Assembly: GCA_902809935.1 (NCBI GenBank)
Contig: LR778134.1
Coordinates: 2,232,001 to 2,296,000 of the forward strand
DNA from: Ruminococcaceae bacterium BL-4
Lineage (GTDB): Bacteria; Bacillota; Clostridia; Oscillospirales; Acutalibacteraceae
DNA: 64,000 bases
Direction: 5' to 3'
Numbering within the stretch: the stretch's first letter is position 1; each line of letters begins with the position of its first letter. This document shows, piece after piece, positions 58,349 to 64,000 of this stretch. Under the pieces are notes generated by a model. The model was not told the DNA's origin and ran no database searches. It was given only the letters and a program-made list of their open reading frames with translations. The position numbers and the translations under genes were made by a program.

Positions 58349-59040
58349 CTGTTTTCCTCCCGTTTTTTCAGGATTACTTCAGCAAATTCCAAATCTTCGG
58401 GTGTGGTCAATTTAAAATTCGTATAGCTGCCCCTACAAAGATGGACCTTTTCCCCTGCTTTTTCAAACAGCTGGCAGTCATCTGTATCGTCGCCATCCGC
58501 TTTTTTTAAAAGCTCTAAATATTGCTTTCGCCCGAACACTTGGGGCGTCTGTACCGCCCAAAGAGCATCTCTCTGTGGGGTTTTTAAAACGAATCCCTTT
58601 TCATCGACCATTTTAATGGTATCTTTTACCGGCATTGCCAATGCAGAAGCACCATATTTTTCGGCATCGGAAATGACATGTTCGATTTCTTGCGGCGTGA
58701 TTAAAATTCTGGCTCCATCGTGCACTGCAACCAGTGGATAATCGGGTGACGCCTCAACCCCTCTTTGCGCCGACTGCTGTCTGGTACTGCCACCCTGTAT
58801 AATGAAAAGCGGCTTATGAAATTTCGGCAAAAGCCATTTTTCATAAAATTCCTGTTTTCCTATTGGACAGACGACTACAATTGCCCCGACCCGCGGCACT
58901 TTTTCGAATGCAGATAGACAATATTCCAGTGCCGGAATTTCTAAGACAGGCACTTCCTGTTTAGAAAATCCCATGCGACTAGAAGCCCCTGCCGCCACGA
59001 TTACTGCGCAGCAATCGGCCTTTTGCTCCTTTTCCTGCAA
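58345..59040 (-). CDS. ispD: 2-C-methyl-D-erythritol 4-phosphate cytidylyltransferase
   Basis: 231-aa MEP cytidylyltransferase: [13 protein letters not shown] nucleotide loop, V-A-V-H-D-G-A-R and the T-T-P-E-D-L near the end. The start is TTG at 59040, 10 nt after AAAGGAG. Lies 16 nt after the alcohol dehydrogenase gene, so ADH-ispD-ispF is likely one transcript. Confidence 0.95.
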   Translation of the reverse strand: MQEKEQKADCCAVIVAAGASSRMGFSKQEVPVLEIPALEYCLSAFEKVPRVGAIVVVCPIGKQEFYEKWLLPKFHKPLFIIQGGSTRQQSAQRGVEASPDYPLVAVHDGARILITPQEIEHVISDAEKYGASALAMPVKDTIKMVDEKGFVLKTPQRDALWAVQTPQVFGRKQYLELLKKADGDDTDDCQLFEKAGEKVHLCRGSYTNFKLTTPEDLEFAEVILKKREENR

Positions 59041-59056
59041 AAATATCCGCTCCTTT

Positions 59057-60211
59057 TTACCGGTAAGAAACCTCTAAAATTGCTTCCACTTCGTCCCCTG
59101 AAAGAGGCGCCGGATCCTTTTTGAAATTGCCGCCCATCGAACCCATCGCGTCTACTCTCAGAGAATGAAGGTCTTCTTTCAAAATTCCATAGCCAGACAT
59201 TTTTAAATCATCTACATGGCATGCTTCAATCAATTCATGCAGAGCAATTACGAAATCTTCCGGTTTCTCCGCCTTTTCGTTTCCGAGGGCTTTCGCCATC
59301 TGAACCAGACGTTCATCACAACAGCCTTTATTGCAGAATTGACGATAATAAGCTTCGCTAATCATAATTAGTCCCGCTCCATGCGGCAGATCCGGATGCT
59401 TCGCGCTGAGTGCATGTTCAATCGAATGTTCCGAAATGCAGCCGGCCGTAGATTCCACAAATCCAGAGATCATACTTCCCAGTGCCATATTCCCGCGGGC
59501 TTCCTCGTTTTCTCCATTTTCAACAGCCGTTCTGAGATTTTTCCCAATCAGCTCGATCGCTTTGAGGGCATATAAATCGCTGAAAAGATCAGCCCGATTG
59601 GAAAGGTATCCCTCTGTGCTGTGAAAAAGTGCATCAAATCCCTGAAAAGCGGTATAACGAGGTGGAACTGTCATCATCAGATCAGAATCCACCACCGCAA
59701 TTTTTGGATAAGTTTCATCACAGCCGAAACCTCTTTTTTCCTGCGTTTTTTCGTTTGTAATTACCGTCCAGAGATCTGCTTCCGTCCCGGTCCCGGCCGT
59801 CGTCGGAATTGCTACAATCGGCAGAGGGGATTTTTTTAATGATTCTCCTTCTACATACTGCCAATAATCCCCCGAATTTGTTGCCATCACGGCGATTGCC
59901 TTTGCCGAATCGATGCTGCTGCCGCCGCCTAATCCAACCACAAAATCACAGCCGACCGCATTTGCAAGCTTGGCTCCTTCCATGACATGTGCTTTAATTG
60001 GGTTCGGCTGAATCCGATCAAACAAGACGTGCATAACGCCAGCTTTATCAAGCTGCTCTTCGACCCGTTTCAGATAGCCGTATTTTTTCATTGAAATTCC
60101 CGCCGAAATCACAATCAACGCTTTTCTTCCGGGCATCTTCTGCTCATGAAGTGTTTCTAAGCTTCCCTTCCCGTAAAGAACTTTCGTTGGGATAAAATGA
60201 CAAAAAGCCAT
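59057..60211 (-). CDS. iron-containing alcohol dehydrogenase
   Basis: 384-aa group III (Fe-ADH) protein: G-G-G-S-S-I-D-S-A-K-A nucleotide motif (about residues 96-106), metal-ligand His/Asp in the E-H-x3-H-A-L-S-A region, and the L-P-H-G-A-G-L helix. Similar to butanol/lactaldehyde-type enzymes; the substrate is unknown. ATG 60211 after AAGGAGGA. The link to IspD/IspF is positional only. Confidence 0.92.
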   Translation of the reverse strand: MAFCHFIPTKVLYGKGSLETLHEQKMPGRKALIVISAGISMKKYGYLKRVEEQLDKAGVMHVLFDRIQPNPIKAHVMEGAKLANAVGCDFVVGLGGGSSIDSAKAIAVMATNSGDYWQYVEGESLKKSPLPIVAIPTTAGTGTEADLWTVITNEKTQEKRGFGCDETYPKIAVVDSDLMMTVPPRYTAFQGFDALFHSTEGYLSNRADLFSDLYALKAIELIGKNLRTAVENGENEEARGNMALGSMISGFVESTAGCISEHSIEHALSAKHPDLPHGAGLIMISEAYYRQFCNKGCCDERLVQMAKALGNEKAEKPEDFVIALHELIEACHVDDLKMSGYGILKEDLHSLRVDAMGSMGGNFKKDPAPLSGDEVEAILEVSYR

Positions 60212-60251
60212 GAATGATCCTCCTTACATAATCCTAAAAACTTCTTTTCCT

Positions 60252-60260
60252 ATCATATCA
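60252..60260 (-). promoter_or_regulatory. extended -10 of the alcohol dehydrogenase gene
   Basis: TGATATGAT on the reverse strand (TG-n-TATGAT), about 41 nt before the ATG; the -35 is unclear. Confidence 0.45.
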
Positions 60261-60302
60261 CAAAAACTTTCGGTTCCGGCAAAAGTTTCACAAATTTTAT
60301 AA

Positions 60303-60335
60303 AAAGAAAGCCCCGCAAAATGCGGAGCTTTTTTC
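60303..60335 (-). terminator. terminator of the gal operon
   Basis: AAAGC-CCGCA (60307-60317) and TGCGG-GCTTT arms (60321-60331), one mismatch, T-rich on the reverse strand; begins at the galE stop. Confidence 0.8.
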
Positions 60336-61344
60336 AATTTTGCTTAGTGTGCTGAATAAAATTCCAACTGTCACGGCACATATCATCCAAATTATATTTT
60401 GCCTGCCAATGTAATTCTTTTTTGGCTTTGGAAACATCTGCATAACAGGTTGCAATATCTCCGGCACGACGCGGCGTAATTTTATATGGAACTTTTCTTC
60501 CGCTGGCTTTTTCAAACGCATGGACCACTTCCAGCACCGAGCTGCCGCATCCGGTACCGAGGTTATAAATCTCTGCGCCTTTAATGGAATCCAATTTTTC
60601 CAAGGCCTTAATATGGCCGGTCGCAAGGTCACAAACATGGATATAATCCCGCACACCAGTTCCGTCCGGCGTATCATAGTCGTCTCCATAGACGGAAAGG
60701 CAGGGAAGATCTCCCGCCGCTACCCGAGCAATATAAGGCATCAGATTATTTGGAATTCCGTTTGGATTTTCTCCGATCAATCCGGACGGATGCGCTCCAA
60801 TCGGGTTAAAGTACCGCAAAAGAGCGACCTGCATTTCTTTATCCGCCACGCAGACGTCCTGCAGAATTTGTTCAATGATCACTTTTGTCGTTCCATAAGG
60901 ATTGGTTGTCCCACCGATCTTCATATCTTCCTTAAACGGAACCGGATTCTCACTGCCGTATACGGTTGCCGAAGAGCTGAATACGAACTGTTTAACATGA
61001 TATTTACGCATTAATTTGAGAAGAATCAATGTACCCGTCAGGTTATTATGATAATATTCCAGCGGCTTGGAAACACTCTCTCCGACCGCTTTTAGTCCTG
61101 CAAAATGAATCACTGCATCGATGTGATTCTCTGCAAAGATTTTGTCGAAAGCTTCTTCGTCCAGCATATCGCATTCGTAAAATGGAAAATCCTTTCCGGT
61201 AATTTTGCCAATTGCCTCCACGGCACTCATATTAGAATTTACGAAATTGTCCATTACAACAATGGAATATCCATTCTCTAAAAGTTCTACACAGGTATGA
61301 CTGCCAATAAATCCAGCGCCCCCTGTTACCAAAACTGTCTTCAT
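60334..61344 (-). CDS. galE: UDP-glucose 4-epimerase GalE
   Basis: Interconverts UDP-galactose and UDP-glucose. 336-aa SDR: G-G-A-G-F-I-G-S-H-T NAD motif at residues 8-17, catalytic S-S-S-A-T-V-Y-G and Y-x3-K (P-Y-G-T-T-K), and the G-V-R-D-Y-I-H-V motif. ATG 61344 after GGAAAGGAA. Last gene of the galK-galT-galE operon. Confidence 0.96.
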   Translation of the reverse strand: MKTVLVTGGAGFIGSHTCVELLENGYSIVVMDNFVNSNMSAVEAIGKITGKDFPFYECDMLDEEAFDKIFAENHIDAVIHFAGLKAVGESVSKPLEYYHNNLTGTLILLKLMRKYHVKQFVFSSSATVYGSENPVPFKEDMKIGGTTNPYGTTKVIIEQILQDVCVADKEMQVALLRYFNPIGAHPSGLIGENPNGIPNNLMPYIARVAAGDLPCLSVYGDDYDTPDGTGVRDYIHVCDLATGHIKALEKLDSIKGAEIYNLGTGCGSSVLEVVHAFEKASGRKVPYKITPRRAGDIATCYADVSKAKKELHWQAKYNLDDMCRDSWNFIQHTKQN

Positions 61345-61378
61345 AAAAAGTTCCTTTCCACCGTATCATACGGCACTG

Positions 61379-62362
61379 TTACTGATTCTGCACGGGACGG
61401 TTCTTGAGATATTTCTGATAAGCCGCGCGCAGTTCTTTGCTGGTTTCTTCCGGGCAGGTCGGATTGCAGTTAGCCCATGCTCCCGTTTCGCTGGAAGCAT
61501 TAAACTTCTGTTTTTCCGCGCTGCGCATCGGCGGGAAGAATTTAATATGATAGTGAAAATCTTTTTCATAATCTCCGGCATTGACCGGAGCACTATACAT
61601 ACACATCATATAAGGAAACCGATCATCAAAAAGAGAGTCCAGCATTCCAACAGTATCACGGACCGTGATCCCCAAAGCATCTTTTTCCGCATCCGTCAAC
61701 TCAGTAAGATATGCCACATGACGGTTGGGGATCAGATAAACCCCATAGGGATAATCCGTATAAAACGGCTGATAAACCGTATAAAATTCATTTTCCAAAA
61801 TAATTCGTGACTTTGCTTTTTTCTCCTGATTCAGCATTTCACAGAACAGGCACTTCCCGTTCTTACTATAATACTCCTTTGCACTCTCAGCTTCAACCTG
61901 TATCCGCTTTGGAATAAAAGGATATCCATACATTTGTCCATGGGGATGCGGCATCGTGACGCCCACAACATCCCCGCGGTTTTCAAACGGAAACACATAT
62001 TTGATTTTTTTGTCCTCTGCCATTTTTAAAAAGCGTTCACACCATAAGTCCACCAATTTTCTCATATGACTATCCGAAAGCTGCGGAAGCGTTATTGTAT
62101 GTCCGGGAGAATAAAGAATCACTTCACATTTTCCGTAGTTTGGTGCGACCTTAAAAAATTCATTCCCCACCGGGTCGGGCTCCGAAGGATTCTGGGTCAG
62201 CGCCGGAAAATCATTATCATACTCCATTACCTCATAATCCGGCACATTCCCAAAGCTCGGACAAAATGGGCAGTAATCTTTTGGCATCTGCGGCCGATTC
62301 TGTCGGTTGCTCGCAATCATATGCCAATCCTTTAAAAGTGGATTCCATCTTAATTCAGCCAT
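61379..62362 (-). CDS. galT: galactose-1-phosphate uridylyltransferase GalT (class I)
   Basis: Swaps UMP between UDP-glucose and galactose-1-phosphate. 327 aa; zinc pair C-P-F-C-P (about residues 31-35), catalytic His in M-P-H-P-H-G-Q (about residue 156-162) and a late H-Y-H-I-K-F-F-P zinc region. ATG 62362 with AAAGGAAA upstream; it overlaps galK by 8 nt. An in-frame ATG at 62380 lies further into galK. Confidence 0.95.
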   Translation of the reverse strand: MAELRWNPLLKDWHMIASNRQNRPQMPKDYCPFCPSFGNVPDYEVMEYDNDFPALTQNPSEPDPVGNEFFKVAPNYGKCEVILYSPGHTITLPQLSDSHMRKLVDLWCERFLKMAEDKKIKYVFPFENRGDVVGVTMPHPHGQMYGYPFIPKRIQVEAESAKEYYSKNGKCLFCEMLNQEKKAKSRIILENEFYTVYQPFYTDYPYGVYLIPNRHVAYLTELTDAEKDALGITVRDTVGMLDSLFDDRFPYMMCMYSAPVNAGDYEKDFHYHIKFFPPMRSAEKQKFNASSETGAWANCNPTCPEETSKELRAAYQKYLKNRPVQNQ

Positions 62363-63671
62363 CGCAAATTTCCTTTCCATTTTCTTGTGTCAGAAAGACC
62401 CCGCCTACCGGACGAATTTTAAGTACATGACAGGAACCCTCTCCTAAAAAGGCATCCATCTCTTTGCGGAAAAGCTCCAGGTTTTCATTCGGAACAAAGG
62501 CCTGCACCGTTCCGGCAAAGCCCCCGCCCTGAATTCGCCACGAACCGCCTGTCTTCGAAAGAAGCCGTTCACAGAGGCCAAGAGTCAGGCTGACCGCCTG
62601 CTGCTCCGGATGAGCCGGAGAATACACATTCTGCAGATACATAAAAGACGATCTGCCCGAATCGATCAGGAGCTGAAAAAATTTATCGAGATCTTTCATT
62701 TTCAGGCACTTCGTCTCTTCCTGGGCACGGCGATTTTCTGCAAAAAAGTGCATTGCGCGCAAAGCCGCACGATCTCCCGCAGATTTGCGCACCTCACGAA
62801 GGTTCTGATAAAAAGTCTCTTCCGGAACGTCCCGCAAAAAATCCTTTCCAAAAAAAGAGGCAACCGCCTTCATCTCTTTTGGAATCGCTGCATAGTCCGG
62901 GGTCAGATTTGCATGGGAAGCATGCGTATCCACTACGCAAAGCGTATATCCGCTGTTTGAAAAATCAAATGTTACTTTTTCAACCAAAGGTTTTTGAGGA
63001 TCTGCAAAATCGAATGCCACAAATCCCCCCACGCTGCAGGACGCCTGATCGAGCAATCCGGAAGGCTTTCCAAAATAAGTATTCTCTGCATACTGGCCGG
63101 CCTGAGCAATCTCGACCGGAGAAAATTTCTGCTCATTATAAAGTCCATTGAGGATCGTCCCTACCAGCACCTCAAAGGCAGCACTACTGGAAAGTCCGCT
63201 TCCAGATAAAACATTCGAAGTAGTATAAGCATCAAATCCGCCGATTTTTCCGCCTTTATTCTGAAACCATGCAGCAATTCCTCGAATCAGGGAGGCACTG
63301 CAATTTTTTTCATCTTCTTTAATCGATAAATCTGAAAGATCAATCACATCTTCAGAAAATCCTTCCGACTTAATTCGAATTTTTCCATTCTCAGTTCTAG
63401 AGGCAACTGCAATCGCATCCATGTTAACACTCGCCGCCAACACACACCCATGCTGATGATCTGTATGGTTTCCGCCGATCTCCGTGCGTCCGGGAGCACT
63501 AAAAAGTTCCACTTCGCGTCTTTTCCCATAGTATCCGGAAAATCGTTCTGCAGCACGCAGATAGCGCAGCCGCTCTTTAATAAGTTCTTCTCCATTCCCT
63601 TCATAGAGATATCGGAAAATTCTATCAAATCCACCATTCTGCAAAGCGGCATTCAACTCCTGCAAATTCAC
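62355..63671 (-). CDS. galK: galactokinase GalK
   Basis: Phosphorylates galactose with ATP. 438-aa GHMP kinase: signature G-R-T-E-I-G-G-N-H-T-D-H-Q (about residues 60-72), the L-S-G-S-G-L-S-S-S-A-A phosphate loop (about 157-167) and a C-terminal G-G-G-F-A-G motif. It is longer than E. coli GalK (382 aa), with extra helices at the N-terminus. The start is GTG at 63671. Head of the gal operon. Confidence 0.95.
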   Translation of the reverse strand: MNLQELNAALQNGGFDRIFRYLYEGNGEELIKERLRYLRAAERFSGYYGKRREVELFSAPGRTEIGGNHTDHQHGCVLAASVNMDAIAVASRTENGKIRIKSEGFSEDVIDLSDLSIKEDEKNCSASLIRGIAAWFQNKGGKIGGFDAYTTSNVLSGSGLSSSAAFEVLVGTILNGLYNEQKFSPVEIAQAGQYAENTYFGKPSGLLDQASCSVGGFVAFDFADPQKPLVEKVTFDFSNSGYTLCVVDTHASHANLTPDYAAIPKEMKAVASFFGKDFLRDVPEETFYQNLREVRKSAGDRAALRAMHFFAENRRAQEETKCLKMKDLDKFFQLLIDSGRSSFMYLQNVYSPAHPEQQAVSLTLGLCERLLSKTGGSWRIQGGGFAGTVQAFVPNENLELFRKEMDAFLGEGSCHVLKIRPVGGVFLTQENGKEICDG

Positions 63672-63716
63672 TCCCTAACGCTTCCTTTCCATATTAATCC
63701 TTATAAAACTATTCTT

Positions 63717-63745
63717 ATCTTAATCTCTCCCTACAATTCCCGCAA
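63717..63745 (-). promoter_or_regulatory. promoter candidate of galK-galT-galE
   Basis: Reverse strand: TTGCGG (63745-63740), 17-nt spacer, TAAGAT (63722-63717), 46 nt before the galK start. No regulator gene is adjacent in the window. Confidence 0.45.
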
Positions 63746-63795
63746 GGATAAAATCGATCTTATTTATGGATAAATCGTGCATTTTGGTTATGCTA

Positions 63796-64000
63796 TTAAG
63801 TATGGTACTTCGCATACTTTGTCCATCGGCCACGGGAATAACGAACTGAGAAACAAATTGCACGAAAAGCCCAATCGGCCACCATTGCACACCAAACACC
63901 GATTGCACCCATTCCAAAATAGATCCCCAAAATATAGCTAAATATAATACGGAAAATCCACATGGAAAAAATTGAGATACACATTGGAAATTTGACATCA
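63796..64000 (-). CDS. MATE family efflux transporter, C-terminal end (5' part beyond window)
   Basis: The last 67 codons of a frame open to the right edge. They contain the typical MATE final helix: S-I-F-S-M-W-I-F-R, then L-G-I-Y-F-G-M-G-A-I-G-V-W and D-W-A-F-R-A, with a basic tail (R-G-R-W-T-K-Y). This matches the end of NorM/DinF-like transporters, likely multidrug/Na+ antiporters. No shift or internal stop is seen in the visible part. Confidence 0.82.
   Translation of the reverse strand, partial: DVKFPMCISIFSMWIFRIIFSYILGIYFGMGAIGVWCAMVADWAFRAICFSVRYSRGRWTKYAKYHT

Noticed and set aside
63720-63998. Alternative minus-strand frame at the right edge (92 codons)
   Set aside because: It overlaps the MATE frame in a different phase. 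Only the frame ending at 63796 gives the transporter's helix pattern and stays open to the edge.
1-64000. CRISPR arrays, tRNA or rRNA genes, insertion sequences, prophage or integrative-element borders
   Set aside because: Looked for direct-repeat arrays, cloverleaf-like CCA-ended segments, transposase or integrase motifs and long terminal repeats by eye; none was convincing.

Overview
The window looks like ordinary chromosome from a low-to-moderate G+C, Gram-positive clostridial bacterium, most probably of the Oscillospirales/Ruminococcaceae type (inference). Grounds: AGGAGG-type ribosome sites with frequent GTG/TTG starts, TTGACA-17-TATAAT-type promoters, many intrinsic terminators, and clostridial gene sets (HemZ, a SpoVB/YabM-MazG-HU-RqcP cluster, a DUF5711 protein, an EFR1 ferredoxin-flavodoxin, a split MetH, CdaA-CdaR, MEP-pathway IspD/IspF). 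No rRNA, tRNA, CRISPR array, insertion sequence, integrase or phage gene was seen.

Layout. 1-11.9 kb: a long, mostly overlapping minus-strand run, ruvC-ruvA-ruvB-glmM-methyltransferase-ecfA1-ecfA2-ecfT-truA-DUF5711-cvpA-pgsA, then a zinc-finger Clp ATPase that runs off the left edge. 12-18.5 kb: a two-domain polyphosphate:AMP phosphotransferase (plus), a ferrous-iron operon feoA-feoB-small Cys-rich protein (minus) behind a promoter/operator, prfC (plus) and an unknown 58-aa ORF. 18.5-30.4 kb (minus): an Lrp/AsnC regulator with a leader hairpin, a GIY-YIG protein, the oligopeptide ABC operon oppABCDF with a promoter-proximal terminator-like hairpin, an HD protein, a CrtI-like oxidoreductase, a two-repeat P-loop ATPase and a COG2509 flavoprotein. 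30.5-35.9 kb: a lipoprotein (plus) converging on an orphan BREX-type PglX DNA methyltransferase that follows a sodium-dependent transporter. 35.9-39.9 kb: metF, a separate MetH-activation protein and metH (plus). 39.9-46.5 kb: AlaX, small zinc-ribbon proteins, rqcP, hup, mazG, a SpoVB-like flippase and an EFR1 protein. 46.5-56.3 kb: recJ-relA-MBL hydrolase-hemZ-nucleoside kinase, and cdaA-cdaR. 56.4-64 kb: DUF3343-cysteine desulfurase, an iron alcohol dehydrogenase with ispD-ispF, galK-galT-galE, and the end of a MATE transporter.

How the genes work together. The ruv genes form the Holliday-junction machine; ecfA1A2T is the shared energising module of ECF vitamin transporters; metF/metH/activation protein make methionine from 5-methyl-THF; galKTE is the Leloir pathway; RelA (ppGpp) and CdaA/CdaR (c-di-AMP) are second-messenger enzymes. 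Most content is housekeeping. The parts most worth a second look are the lone PglX, the opp leader, the Lrp leader, the feo operator and its small partner, the DUF3343-desulfurase pair, and the small ORF with flanking unassigned DNA around 18 kb.

Limits: everything was read by eye. Names rest on recognised motifs and order, not on database searches; promoters, terminators and alternative RNA folds are predictions.
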